Source: Hormiphora californensis
Lineage: Eukaryota > Ctenophora > Tentaculata > Cydippida > Pleurobrachiidae
Direction: 5' to 3'
Assembly (NCBI GenBank): GCA_020137815.1
Contig: CM035360.1
Coordinates: 4,575,855 to 4,639,854 of the forward strand
Length of the DNA: 64,000 nt
Part shown: positions 46,170 to 57,789 of the stretch, in pieces
Numbering within the stretch: the first letter of the stretch is position 1
Layout: each line of letters opens with the position of its first letter
Made by a program: the position numbers and the translations under genes
The notes under the pieces: model-generated
Told to the model about the DNA's origin: nothing
What the model saw: the letters and a program-made list of their open reading frames with translations, nothing else
Databases searched by the model: none

Positions 46170-47474
46170 CCTTTAGGTTCTTCTAATCTTTCTAACAAGA
46201 TCTGGTTTTAAGTGTCTGCCCCACCCTAAAAGTAGATATAGCTAGAGGTATACCTACTATACTCACAGTTGTTTCTACCACAATTGAAACTTTATTCTTG
46301 TTAAAGAGAAACATATAACCCTTGAGGCACATTAAATTAGAAAGGGGAGAACCCAAATTCTCAGCTACGATTTTATACCATCTGTTCCTGTATTATATGA
46401 GAGAGGGGGTTGTTTGATAATTGTAGTTCAGAGCTAGTTATAGAACAGCTGTTTGGGTGTAGACCTTGTCTCTTTTGAACCCACGTGGAGGGGTTGTTAG
46501 GCCCCATGGGGAGCTCATACACTTAGAGAGATGGAGAGAGAGAGAGGGAGAGAGAGAGAAAGAATGTAGGGCTGAATAGAGAGAGAGGCATCAATTTAGC
46601 GAATTGTTTACATGGTGCACCATTTGTACTGAAAAGGAGAGAGTTGAGAGGAGCTCTGCGGGACAGTAGAGAGGGAGAGGGAGCTGGGAGAGGGAAGAGG
46701 TAGGGTACAAATTACTCAAAGTGCTCTAGCTTCCCTATTTATCTCTTTTTTGTAGTAGGCTACCCGACTCTCAATTTGCTGCTTTGTACATTAGTTCTGC
46801 ATTAAAATGGGCGGTCTGACTTTATATTAGTCTCATTTTATTGTGCGGCCAATCCTTAGGAGCTCATTTATACCCTGCCAATCCCTGCTGATTCATTTGA
46901 CTGTTCTCTGTGTGTGTTCCACGTAGACTCTTTGAGATCGTTGCACTTTGTGATTCTAACAAATACAAAAGCAGGCACTCAGTTTAGTATATTTGAAGAG
47001 AGTTAGGGCTATTATGTATGTTTCTCCTTCTTACAAATAATCGAGTATGATGGAAATTGATTGATAGCTTTTCAGACAATATTATTTACCAGTTGACCCC
47101 TTTATCGACATGTTTTTGATGGGCTAAATATTCGGTTGATAGGTTTCTACTCAATAAATACCGAATTTATGCCTGTTTAGTGCTATTTATATGCGACATT
47201 TTGAAATTTAACCCCCTCTCTTAATATTTAGCATAACGATGTTGGGGAGATGACGCTGTTATGGTGAGACGTGGACACTCCCTCCCCTCCCCTCCACGGG
47301 TCCCTCCCACTCAACTAACAGGTAACCATAGAAACAATAAACATCATGAGGTAACAGGTAACTAGGATCATGAGGTCCAAAAACATGATCAATATCGGAC
47401 ACCTGACTCAGTTACCCCTCTCCCGACTTCCAATTAGTTAGTAGACCATTTCCTAGTTTGGATCACATTTCAAG
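43546..47474. other. Gene-poor interval rich in GA/CT repeats
   Basis: No exon I can support. Contents: decayed CTGTCAGAGC-family copy at about 43613-43680, 35-bp tandem repeats (GGTCACCATGACACCGGACT) at 43884-43990, GA/CT tracts near 44120-44195, 44877-44960, 45667-45704, 46106-46166 and 46525-46585, and a perfect palindrome at 45370-45427 (arm GTGCAGTGAGGGAGAGGGTC). It may include introns of the gene ending at 48478. Confidence 0.55.
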
Positions 47475-48058
47475 AAAATGGGCGGTGGTATCACGAAATC
47501 AAGATGCTAATTGCCCCAAATTATGAACCCTCCCCGTATAGAGAGCTGTCCTTAGGGGCCATCCCTCTTTCTCAGCCGCCCCACCCCATTATTACACCCT
47601 ATAGTTCTGTAGGGGAGGGGCCATCCGCCTCTCTCTCTCTCTCTGTTGTTGTGCAGCGACAACGGAAGTCTGGCGCAATTCATCTTGTCTCCTTCCAGCT
47701 TCATTCTTGTGATGATCGATCACATGGCCACATATACCGTCTGAGCAATTGGTGGTGGGAGGGGGTATGTCTGAGCAATTGGAGGGGGGGGGGGGCTGTC
47801 TGAGCAATTGGTGGTGGGAGAGGGCCTGTCTGAGCAATTGGTGGTGGGGGGGGGGCTGTCTGAGCTATTGGTGGTGGGGGGGGGGGGGGCCTATCTGAGC
47901 AATTGGTGGTGGTATGTCTGAGCAATTGGTGGTGGGAGGGGCCTGTTTGAGCAATTGGTGGTGGGGGGGGGGCTGTCTGCGGTGGTGGGATGAAGTTTAT
48001 GCACCAAATATTGTTCTTTAATTTCCTGCCATTATATTGTTTATAATATCGTATGTAT

Positions 48059-48127
<69 letters not shown>

Positions 48128-48304
48128 CAGCTCATTTTGGTTCCCGGATATGCACTGACCCGGGTACACAATAACTTCGCACCTTATACTATGTGAGGTG
48201 CATTTCTAGTAAAATATCCACGTTCTCTCTCCCTCTCCATTCATCTTCATCTCCTTAGCTGCAACTTATTTTTCCTAGCCCTTCTCTCCTAAGACATCAG
48301 ATAG

Positions 48305-48389
<85 letters not shown>

Positions 48390-48478
48390 GTTTCAAGACA
48401 TTATCTAGTTCAGACGAACTTCCCATCTCCTTCCTCTTTTACAGCGAGGAGGGGGCTCACACAGTTGCCGAACAATAG
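47475..48478 (+). CDS. Last exons of an unidentified gene
   Basis: Three exons join in phase: 47475-47608, 48131-48192 and 48445-48478 (TAG). They encode about 75 residues including APNYEPSPYRELSL, HPIITPYSS, then LILVPGYALTRVHNNFAPYT and EEGAHTVAEQ. The composition (Tyr and Pro, no cysteine) fits a cytoplasmic tail. The intron after 47608 contains a TGAGCAATTGGTGGTGGG minisatellite. Upstream exons could not be found, so neither the full gene nor a membrane helix is shown. Confidence 0.45.
47740..47990. repeat. G-rich minisatellite
   Basis: About nine copies of a 25-30 bp unit, TGTCTGAGCAATTGGTGGTG followed by a poly-G run of variable length. Intronic. Confidence 0.85.
48061..48125. repeat. 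CT microsatellite at a splice acceptor
   Basis: (CT)n ends directly at CTCCAG, the acceptor of exon 48131, so it doubles as the polypyrimidine tract. A second (CT)n array lies at 48307-48386. Confidence 0.85.
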
Positions 48479-48539
48479 CCATTTTACTCTGAACAATGAT
48501 CTATAACAGCCAGGGGTCATGCTTCTCGTTTCCGGTCCA

Positions 48540-49860
48540 CTTCACTGGTCAACTTAGTCTTCATTGAGACCTTTAGACACTGTGTATCCCGTGTTCACTG
48601 GTCAACTTACTCTTCCTTTGACCTTTAGACACTGTGTATCCCGTGTTCGCTGGTCAACTTAATAGTCTTCCTTTAACCTTTAGACACTGTGTATCCCGTG
48701 TTCACTGGTCAACTTACTCTTCCTTGAGACCTTTAGACACTGTGTATCTCGTTCACTGGTCAACTTACTCTTCCTTGAGACCTTTAGATATTGTGTATCT
48801 CGTTCGCTGGTCAACTTAATAGTCTTCCCTGAGACCTTTAGACACTGTGTATCTCGTTCACTGGTCAACTTACTCTTCCTTGAGACCTTTAGACACTGTG
48901 TATCTCGTTCACTGGTCAACTTACTCTTCCTTGAGACCTTTAGACACTGTGTATCTCGTTCACTGGTCAACTTACTCTTCCCTGAGACCTTTAGACACTG
49001 TGTATCTCGTTCACTGGTCAACTTACTCTTCCTTGAGACCATTAGACACTGTGTATCTCGTTCACTGGTCAACTTACTCTTCCCTGAGACCTTTAGACAC
49101 TGTGTATCTCGTTCGCTGGTCAACTTACTCTTCCCTGAGACCTTTAGACACTGTGTATCTCGTTCACTGGTCAACTTACTCTTCCCTGAGACCTTTAGAC
49201 ACTGTGTATCCCGTTCGCTGGTCAACTTAGTCTTCCCTGAGACCTTTAGACACTGTGTATCTCGTTCACTGGTCAACTTACTCTTCCCTGAGACCTTTAG
49301 ACACTGTGTATCTCGTTCACTGGTCAACTTACTCTTCCCTGAGACCTTTAGACACTGTGTATCTCGTTCGCTGGTCAACTTACTCTTCCCTGAGACCTTT
49401 AGACACTGTGTATCCCGTTCGCTGGTCAACTTAGTCTTCCCTGAGACCTTTAGACACTGTGTATCCCGTTCGCTGGTCAACTTACTCTTCCCTGAGACCT
49501 TTAGACACTGTGTATCCCGTTCGCTGGTCAACTTACTCTTCCCTGAGACCTTTAGACACTGTGTATCTCGTTCACTGGTCAACTTACTCTTCCCTGAGAC
49601 CTTTAGACACTGTGTATCTCGTTCACTGGTCAACTTACTCTTCCTTGAGACCTTTAGACACTGTGTATCTCGTTCACTGGTCAACTTACTCTTCCTTGAG
49701 ACCTTTAGACACTGTGTATCTCGTTCGCTGGTCAACTTACTCTTCCCTGAGACCTTTAGATATTGTGTATCCCGTGTTCACTGGTCAACTTAATAGTCTT
49801 CCTTGAGACCTTTAGACACTGTGTATCCCGTTCACTGGTCAACTTAGTCTTCCAATTAAG
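48540..49860. repeat. 51-bp satellite array
   Basis: About 25 units of 51 bp (core CTTTAGACACTGTGTATCTC, then CACTGGTCAACTTACTC), each differing by few substitutions. 51 is divisible by three, so the array reads open on both strands: 17-residue repeats containing SERDTQCLKVSGK on the minus and VHWSTYSSLRPLDT on the plus strand. No signal peptide or splice sites indicate that it is translated. Confidence 0.9.
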
Positions 49861-50180
49861 ACCCTGATGCTCCGTCTATTATACCGTTCACTGGTCTATC
49901 GTGAACTGAATACTGAGACTACGCGTCTATTATACCGTTCACCATGGTCGGTCTCCTGTTAGTCTCTATCGTGATTTGAATACTGAGACAATACCGTTGG
50001 ATTTTAGTTTATACAGTGAGGGATTTTCTCTACGTAAACAATGCTTGATTTCGTCTGATTTGATCATGTATACAGTGCAGCTTTTCTTCAGTAGCCAGTT
50101 TAGCCATTCCAATTTCCATTCCCCTGCGATTGTCCTGCGATTGTCCCATCCGCTAATCCCACCTTTATTGTCTCATCTAG

Positions 50181-51717
50181 GTGTCTCGGTAAATGAACGG
50201 ATTGCTGTTTTTGAGAAAAGGTACAGCACAGAGAATTATCTGAGGAGAAATCGAGAGGAACAAGAACAGACAGGGATCAGAGAGGACCAGATGGGGGTGA
50301 GAGAGGAACAGACTGCGAGAGAGACTGGGTCGAGGGAAGAGATGTTAGATGACAATCAATACACACAATACCATCACACTAAACAGTCAAAGGTAATAAG
50401 TTTTTTGTAACACATAAAGGGATTGGAACTTTTTGTTTGAATTTTGTTATTACTAAACAGTTCTTTTAATTCCATTTCTAATCTATGTTTATATCTTCAG
50501 AGGCGGAATCACAACAAACACAGCAGTAAAAAGAAGGGCAAACTACCTGCAACACCCACCAAGGTAAATGCAGTAAAACCTAGGCAGTCAGACTTGTCAT
50601 ACACGGCCCAGGTCATACTAATTGTCTGTAACAGCCCAGTTCGAAGAGGGCAGTTTTTGTGAGACAACTAACTCAGCTCCATTCTGACCCAATTAATATA
50701 ACTAACTCAACTTCCTCCCCCCCCCAGGTAGTTGAATCCGACTACGAGCTGATGCTACCCCGTGGTAAAACCACCTCTTCCAGCAGCCCCACAACCTCCA
50801 GCCCCTCCAGCAGTAGCCCCACCTCCTCATCTTGTAGTGAGGGAGAGGTTGTAGTGTTCAGTGACCGATCAACTCTCTTCATGTCCCCTTCATCATCCTG
50901 TAGTAGTAGTTCTAGTAACCACCAGAGCAGCACCTGCCAAGATAAGAGACACTCAGAATACCGGAATCTCCCTAGCAACCACCCTGTGTTCCCTAGCAAC
51001 CACCGTAACAGGAAGCATTCTGAATCAACATACCGCAACCTCCAACTATCCGAACTAGAAGAGGAGACAGACGAGGAGGAGGATGTCTATGCTACAATCC
51101 CAGATCATAATTCCTCTGCAGACTCCGGGTTTTCTAATGATGTCAGTTTAACCCGACCGAGGAACCAGAGCAGCAGGTTGTCATCAGACGAAGTGTCAAT
51201 TATTAACCGTTACCAGACTGTTTTGAGGGACAGGAGTGGCAGTAAATCTAGGTTTAAAAAGTTATCTGAACTATTGTGCAGCGGTGGTAGCCATGATTCT
51301 GATGATGAGATTGACAGTTTGTACGATAGTATAAACAGCTCTAATTCTTCCAACTACCAGATCCTGACCTCCGGTTCATCTCCCAGTGATGATCCCCCTA
51401 GCAACAAAGGTGAATCTTTGTCGCCTAGCAACAAGGGTGAATCCTTGTCGCCTAGCAACAAATGTGACTCCTTGTCGCCTAGCAACGATGATGACCAGGG
51501 ACAATATTCCTCTGTGACGGGTTCTTCTCTCTCTTGTGAAGGGATTCAGGATACTGTGCGATTTACAAAACGGGACTTTTTCTACCGGTCCAAGTCCTCC
51601 GACCCTGACTATGTGTCCATGACGGGGCGATACCACCAGCCTAAGAAGCCTGTTAGGAATAGGGCGATAAGTTTGAGCCATGTTTATGAGAATCTAGCAT
51701 CCCTTCGAGCTTCTTAG
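50181..51717 (+). CDS. Ser-rich cytoplasmic protein/tail with tyrosine motifs, ITAM-like
   Basis: Exons 50181-50392, 50501-50563 and 50728-51717 (TAG), all phase 0 between each other; 50181 requires phase 1 upstream. Alternatively the frame is open back to 49976 and could start there. The first exon is charged and helical (EEQEQTGIREDQMGVREEQ), the second basic (SSKKKGKLPATPTK), the third about 330 residues, Ser-rich and disordered. It carries VYATIPD, YDSINSSNSSNYQIL (YxxI-x7-YxxL, 51322-51366), PDYVSM and VYENLASL at the C-terminus, and three PSNKGESLS-like repeats. No transmembrane helix or folded domain is visible in these exons. It could be the tail of a receptor whose ectodomain lies upstream, or a soluble adaptor. 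Confidence 0.72.
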
Positions 51718-51956
51718 ATCGAAATAGGTAGACATGTGTTGTTTTCTTTAAACTCTATGCCAGCTGTTGAGCTATATATTTGAATAGGTTTTAAATTATA
51801 TGTTTTGATATGAGCATGTTTACCTTTTTTGCGAGCCACCGAAGACAGAGCGTTGTTTTTTTTCAAATGTGGTTAAATTGTTTATTTACGCATGTTTGTT
51901 TTTCTGTTGTTCATGACCGAATATTCCACTACCTTCCCTACCCTGTAAACTATAAC

Positions 51957-52080
51957 TGTCAGAGCATTTGCCTGGCCCTATTCTCATAGTGGTTAGAACG
52001 TTGGCCTGACCTGTCTGGCGGTGCCATAGCCCAATTTGATTCTCAGATGGGGTTGGCGGCGCCAGACAGGGCCTGACAGT
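51957..52080. repeat. MITE nested in MITE
   Basis: The outer element has CTGTCAGAGCATTTGCCTGG at the left and GGCCTGACAG at the right. Inside it, 52018-52071 is a complete CTGTCTGGCG...CGCCAGACAG element. AACTATAA flanks the left side and recurs five bases beyond the right end. Confidence 0.8.
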
Positions 52081-52831
52081 GCAGAACTATAACAGCATCA
52101 CCTTCCCCCCACGACCATTCTAATTTTTCAGCGAGTTTGATATTGTAAATGTATGCTTTTTGTAATACAAGTTTTGAATTTTGTTCACAATTTAAAATTG
52201 GAAGCGTTTGAAATTTGTCTGGTTATCCCAACCCCGACCCAAGTGGTGAATGCCAAAGGCATTTGAGTTTTTCTTCATCGCAACAATTGTTCTCTCCCAG
52301 TCCCACAGTTGACGGTTCAAAAAGAGATATTCTGGATATTTTCCTGGTTGGTCTGTTTGGCGACGACGATAGATAGATCCCGATTGGTAACCCAGAGAGA
52401 CAGGCACAGAGAGTGACAGAAAATAGACAGAGTAAAGAGTGAGAGATCAGCCTGACCTGTTTTACAATTGATGTAAATCATTTTTTTCTAGTGTAGAGCT
52501 ATACAGATCTAAGAGGGAGAGTAGAGTTAGATGGATAGCGACTAGCGAGAGAGATAGAGAGATAGAGGGAAGAGAGGTAAAGAGAGGCACTTCAGAAGAG
52601 TTAGATGGACTCTCTCCCCTTCTCTGATCGCTACCCATCTAACTCTTCTCTCCCTATAACGGTCTCTCCATGTCTCTCCCTAATTCTCCCGTATATGCGT
52701 TTCTTCCTCCAGTATAGATCTCTCCATCTCTCTCTGGTTTGCCTCAACTAATGGCGTTGTCTTCAGGTCTTCACGTGCTCCACGCCACTCCAGTCTTCAA
52801 TTCCAAGTGATCGTTGTGTTTGTCCTATCTC

Positions 52832-52904
52832 CTGTCAAGCCAATGCTCTGACCACAGTTCTCGCGCGAGAGAAACGAGAATGGGTCAGGCCAATGCTCTG
52901 ACAG
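52832..52904. repeat. hAT-like MITE, CTGTCAGAGC family
   Basis: CTGTCAAGCCAATGCTCTGA ... GTCAGGCCAATGCTCTGACAG with a central CTCGCGCGAGAG hairpin. Perfect 8-bp duplication CCTATCTC at 52824-52831 and 52905-52912. It ends 20 bp before the ATG of the next CCP gene, so it lies in the promoter or 5' leader. Confidence 0.88.
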
Positions 52905-52924
52905 CCTATCTCCGAAAAGCCAAA

Positions 52925-55900
52925 ATGTGGATTTTTCTGTTTTCCATTTTATTGCCACTCATGGCGCCTGAAGGTGAGAATAAGATTGGAAGTTAGCTGT
53001 ATGACGGCGCCATACCCCATTTGATTCTCAAATGACAATTGACAGTGCGCTCAGATGGGGTCGCGGAACCAGACAGGAAGTTAAGGCAGGTGTTTTTTGT
53101 TGAAAATTAATGCAAACCTGCCTGTGGCAGTTCCTGATGGTGGGGGGTGGGTGTTGGGGGGTAGGGGGTGGGTGTTGGGGGGGGGGGTAGGGGGCTACCC
53201 TAGTGCCGGCGATATCGCTTTGTTGAAAATTTGTCTGGCGCTGTATGGCGGCGCCCATACCCCAATTTGATGGGGTCGGCGGCGCCAGACAGGTCTGGCG
53301 CCGCGGACCATATCTGAGCTAGACATGTTCCCAATCTGTCGGCTCACGAGCCGACGGAGGCGATATTCATCGCACAAACGACAGACTGCGTAGAATGGTA
53401 AATCCGAGCGAACTCTCAATCAAATCGGAGTTTGGCGCTGCGGCCAGACAGTTGAAAATCGTGTGTCTTGCATGTGTTAGCTCTATGATGGAAGTTTCCA
53501 AACAATTATTTTAGGAATTTTAAAGTGTTTTCTCTAAACAATATCATCCCATTTCAGTAACATGGATTCCAGTGGTACGAGATAAAAGGATTGAGTTCGA
53601 TCTTGATAACACCCCAATTCAAATCAAAACCAACTCCACTGCCGGGAGCGGAGACATCATTCGGCTTAAAACATACGTAGAAAAGGGCAGTGGTATCGGG
53701 AGCGGTGATGTGTGGATAGAATTCACATTACCTGTGAAATACTTCATAACCAGTTGCTCTGATTGGGCCATACTACCAGTACAACCACCAGAGGAAGTGG
53801 ACAAGATTTGGACAATTCGGAAAACGATAACTAACTTCTACATAGAGTGCAATGCGGTGGAGGTTCTGGACTATCAGTTCAATAAGAGTATTGATACTCA
53901 TTGTGTACCAAGGTGGGCCTGGGAAGGAGATGTTGTGAAGGATATTAAGTTCGCTAATAAGGACACCGCATCGGACAGCTACCGGGCTGTAGGTAATGAC
54001 TAATTGACTAATTTCATGACTTCACTGTCAGAGCATTGGCCTGACCCTAGTGTTCTCATTTCGGCCTGACAGTGACTTCATGTATAATTGACTTATTGTT
54101 ATTATGTACAGTATAAACTATGAAAATGGTTGAGTTGAATACCTCTAACCTTTATCATTTTGAATATCCACTCTATCCATCAGCGTGCCCCGGGTTCACC
54201 GTGAATGGGTCAGTACAAGGAAGTTGGAACGATACTGATCCTGGACAGACGGTGACCATCAACTGCCAGAAGAAGCACGTATTACTGGGCAGCCCTGAGA
54301 GGACCTGTAATTCCGGCGCAGTGTGGAACAATGGCGCTCCTGCTTGTAAAAAACAAGGTATGTAGCTGGAAATATTTATGAAGGAGCAATGATTAGTACA
54401 ATGATTAGTACAAGAAAAAAGAGTCATTGGAAAAACTAGAGAACATTATCTCCGAAGTCGATGGACCACTCAGACGCCAAATTGAAGATCTCAGGCAGCC
54501 GGGAACTTCTAGTTGGCTCACCACTCTGCCCATCAGAGAGTATGGATTTGTCCTGAACAAGCAGGAGTTCAAAGATGCGTTAGCCATAAGGTACATGCTC
54601 CCACTTGCTGATATCAGTGAGACATGCGGCTGTGGGGAATCAGCTACTATTGAACACTTGTTATCGTGCATGCGTGGTGGATACACAAATGCTAGACACA
54701 ACCAGGTCCGAGACATCACCGCAATAATGATGAAAAATTCCGGATGCGGGGACGTAAAGATCGAGCCAACACTGTTGCCCCTGACTGGAGAGGAACTAAA
54801 TAAAAACAGCAACACTAGGGAAATGGCAAGACTGGACGTGTCTGGAAGAAATTTCTGGTCTAAGGGAGACAAGATCTTTGCGGACATCCGTATATTTAAC
54901 TCGTTGGCACCAACAAATCAAATCAACACCATCGAGAAAACCGCGGAGATCCATGAAGGTCAGAAGAAAAGGGCCTATGGGGAGAGAATCCTAAATGTGG
55001 AACGAGCTACCTTCACCCCACTTGTGTTCTCAACAATCGGAACATTCGGACCAGAAGCAGAGCGGTTCTACAAGCGTCTGGCTGGCCTGTACTCGGTTAA
55101 GTCAAAACAAAGCTACAATGACGCCATTAGATACATTAGATTACGATTATCATTTTGCATCCTCAAATCAGTACTAATTCAAATTCGAGGCTACCGAGGG
55201 TCTCTCCCATTCTATCCTGATCTAATAGATATGAATCTAGTACCTCTATTCCTTTTATAAATCACGTTATTAGTATAACCTATTTCTATCTATTATGCGA
55301 GATGTTGTATAACATGACATTGTAAATTTGTTTTATCTTTTCTTTACCCGGTACGATCATCGCGTAACTGACAACGACGACAATCATCATGATCCATCAT
55401 CCATCAATCATCCAATCGCATAGTGTAGTTATTATAGAGACTAACATAGATATTCAGTGATAATTATTTGACCAGGGGTGGCGGGGGCTGCTGGTAGTAC
55501 CTAGTAGCTGGTGGCTGTAGGTGGCGGGGGCTGCTGGTAGTACCTAGTAGCTGGTAGCTGCCAGCTGGTAGCTGTAGGTGGTGGGGGCTGCTGGTAGTAG
55601 TACCTAGTAGCTGGTAGCTGTAGGTGACTAGGTGGCGGGGGGCTGCTGGTAGTAGTAGCTGGTGGCTGTAGGTGGCGGGGCTGCTGGTAGTACCTAGTAG
55701 CTGGTAGCTGCCAGCTGGTAGCTGTAGGTGGCGGGGCTGCTGGTAGTACCTAGTAGCTGGTAGCTGCCAGCTGGTAGCTCTAGGTGGCGGGGCTGTTGGA
55801 TTCGGTCGAGTACCGATGGAGAATGGAGATGGAGAATGGAGATGGAGGGGTAGTTAAAACTACCAAGCATTGTTGAGTAACCCCTGGAAGACCATTCTTC

Positions 55901-57304
55901 CCCTAACGGCTAACAATTAACCAAGCCTGAAGAAACTCAGCACATCTCTAATTTTTCCTACTGATCAATTAATACCCGTACAATTATAGTGACCCGCCAT
56001 TATACTTGCCCAATCTATTTCCCCGACCCCACATGTACATGCACAGCATGATTAACTGTCTGGCGGCAGCCGCAACAGCAGTGGGCGCTCAGATTTGTCA
56101 GGCCAATGCTCTGACCACAGTTATCGATGAGAATAGGGTGATCAGTGATCAGGCCATTGGCCAATGCTCTGACAGGCTCAGATCGGGTTGGCACCCGCTG
56201 GGCAGTCAACCGCAGGTTTGTCTTGAGATGTAGGGCGCGGGGCAGTTATTGTGCAACAAGTACAGCGCGCGCTGAATACCGTGGGAATAATTTCTCGAGC
56301 GTGGAACAACTGCACCAATGTTCTTGACATGACATGTTCCCACTGGGAATCCCAGTCTGGCAGCTCTCACATCGGTCTTTCGGCCCCCTGGTTTTGATAG
56401 CACAATAGCAATCCGCCCATTTTCACGCTTACCCAATCTGAAATAAAAATGTTATATTGAAATTCGTTGAAAGATGAATAGTTGAGAGAGATAAGGATCG
56501 GCTGATTGTTTATTAGCTGCATAATCAGTGAGGAAGTTTAGTTTTCTCCTTCCGGCTGTACAAAATGAGTAGACGGGTTTTATTGTAGAAGAACGCAGTA
56601 AAACTAAACTTCCTCCAAAATGAATCATTGTATCATTAGGTCGTATTTGAGGTTGTATTTGAGGTTGTATTTGAGGTTGTATTTGAGGTTGTATTTGAGG
56701 AATATATCGGTTACCGGGAAGCTCTCTAATAACCTCTCGAGAAAAGCACCCTCATGGGCCGTACATGTTATGTCTCATGCCTACAAAAACAGATAATATT
56801 ACCACTCCTTATCTGCTACTTAATGCAATAAATTAGTGAACTTGTGCTGAAACGTCACAACTTATCGAAGACACCTCACACTTCACAGCCTTCGTTTGGC
56901 GCGCTTCGCGTGCCGGCAAGGGAGGGGTAACTTCGTTACCAAACAACTTACCGCTGTCTCAGCTCCCCAAACAGCTACAAAGAACCCTTCTAGTTGGAAA
57001 CCACTTTCAATATATCAGTCTCTAGCTCCCACTATCTTTAGTTTCTCTCTTACTACAGGGTATACGGTTACGGTTGGCCGCGTGAAAGATAAATGGCGTC
57101 AACAATTCACTGTCCAGGTGCTGCAGCACCAGATAACTCTCTCACAGTTCTTAGTAAGTTGAGTTTGTTGTTGTCTTATGTCTGTCATAAATCATAATTT
57201 GTATTTTGCTTTTATTTATGTTCCTAATTAGTAATTGATATATGAAAAGTTTATAAACAACATGTGGGATGGGGTGATGGTGAGGCGAGATGCGGGACCC
57301 CGGT

Positions 57305-57348
<44 letters not shown>

Positions 57349-57363
57349 GAGAGAAAGAGAGAA

Positions 57364-57413
<50 letters not shown>

Positions 57414-57779
57414 AGTTGGTCCACCTGCCACCACCTCCGATCGGTTTCCCCCGGGCAACGGGGTCACACGGAGTACCTTTTTCCCCATCCCCTTTTCCCC
57501 CTGTTCGATTTCCAGGTCCGTGTGGCCGCGGCTGAGCGTGGCTGTGTATCAGAAATACGGAAAAAAATCAGAAAATACAAAATACAAAAACATCTTGGCA
57601 AGGCGGCCCACAGTGTATTATCGCCAACTATTATGTTCCTACCCCGCCTTCTCCGGCTCAGGGTTACCAGTGGAACAGGCATCTTCCAGCCAACTGTGGA
57701 CCCCCAACGCCCCCTTTATCCGCTAACCAACACTGTTTTTGTTCTACTAGCCCCCCTATCCCACTTCTTCCATTTTTGA
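52925..57779 (+). CDS. Secreted CCP-domain protein with novel N-terminal module
   Basis: Exons: 52925-52973 (signal peptide [16 protein letters not shown]), 53558-53992, 54184-54357, 57059-57153, 57516-57779 (TGA); all junctions are phase-consistent. The second exon encodes a ~145-residue, beta-rich module with conserved-looking Trp and Cys ([38 protein letters not shown]) that I cannot assign. The third is a classic sushi domain (CPGF.., [29 protein letters not shown]). The last two exons give a basic tail ([17 protein letters not shown]) without cysteine pairs, so their membership in this gene is less sure. The 2.7-kb intron after the sushi exon contains a retrotransposon fragment, a GC-rich minisatellite and nested MITEs, and has probably grown by insertion. 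Confidence 0.65.
52997..53076. repeat. hAT-like MITE, CTGTCTGGC family
   Basis: CTGTATGACGGCGCCATACC ... GGAACCAGACAG, flanked by GAAGTTAG and GAAGTTAA (8 bp, one mismatch). Intronic. A second copy, better preserved, lies at about 53231-53306. Confidence 0.75.
53231..53306. repeat. hAT-like MITE, CTGTCTGGC family
   Basis: TGTCTGGCGCTGTATGGCGG ... GGGTCGGCGGCGCCAGACAG, followed at once by a partial further copy (GTCTGGCGCCGCGGACC) to about 53335. Confidence 0.7.
54025..54072. repeat. hAT-like MITE, CTGTCAGAGC family
   Basis: A 48-bp element, CTGTCAGAGCATTGGCCTGA ... CGGCCTGACAG, with perfect 8-bp duplications TGACTTCA at 54017-54024 and 54073-54080. Intronic in the CCP gene. Confidence 0.9.
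54427..55260 (+). mobile_element. 3' part of a non-LTR retrotransposon ORF with nuclease-like C-terminus
   Basis: 277 codons. An N-terminal segment ends a reverse-transcriptase-type ORF. A CGC..H..C zinc-knuckle-like patch ([17 protein letters not shown], with leading Thr) follows. Then [24 protein letters not shown] resembles, in two overlapping parts ([11 protein letters not shown] and FADIRIF), the restriction-like nuclease core found C-terminal to the reverse transcriptase in some invertebrate elements. It lies inside the long intron of the CCP gene, starts without a clear initiation context, and is best read as a 5'-truncated insertion. It is intact over its length, so it may be recent. 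Confidence 0.75.
55480..55800. repeat. GC-rich minisatellite
   Basis: Alternating units of GGTGGCGGGGGCTGCTGGTA and CCTAGTAGCTGGTAGCTG with CCAGCTGGTAGCTGTA variants; about six higher-order copies. Many CAGCTG palindromes. In a CCP-gene intron. Confidence 0.9.
56057..56215. repeat. Nested hAT-like MITEs, reverse nesting order
   Basis: The outer part is a CTGTCTGGCGGC.. element. It is interrupted by a CTGTCAGAGC-family copy (56096-56177, GTCAGGCCAATGCTCTGACC ... GCCAATGCTCTGACAG), the opposite nesting to 51957-52080. Confidence 0.7.
56638..56702. repeat. 13-bp tandem repeat
   Basis: About five units of TATTTGAGGTTG(T). Confidence 0.8.
57307..57410. repeat. GA microsatellite
   Basis: (GA)n with GAAA interruptions, in the intron before the last exon 57516; RERE and SLSL frames are artefacts. 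Confidence 0.95.
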
Positions 57780-57789
57780 TAGGGTTCTA

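Larger units (their letters stand above)
51718..52924. other. 3' flank and intergenic repeats
   Basis: No gene. Contains a nested pair of hAT-like MITEs (51957-52080), an inverted segment of GA-rich and CT-rich sequence around 52500-52720 (AGTTAGATGG.. / ..CCATCTAACT) and a further MITE at 52832. Confidence 0.6.

Noticed and set aside
48680-49735. 351-codon minus-strand frame
   Set aside because: 51-bp satellite whose period is a multiple of three; also open on the other strand.
48540-49860. CRISPR-like array
   Set aside because: Units are contiguous tandem copies with no unique spacers, and the genome is animal.
54427-55260. Host gene between CCP exons
   Set aside because: Sequence reads as the C-terminus of a retrotransposon ORF and lies inside an intron whose flanking exons join in phase.
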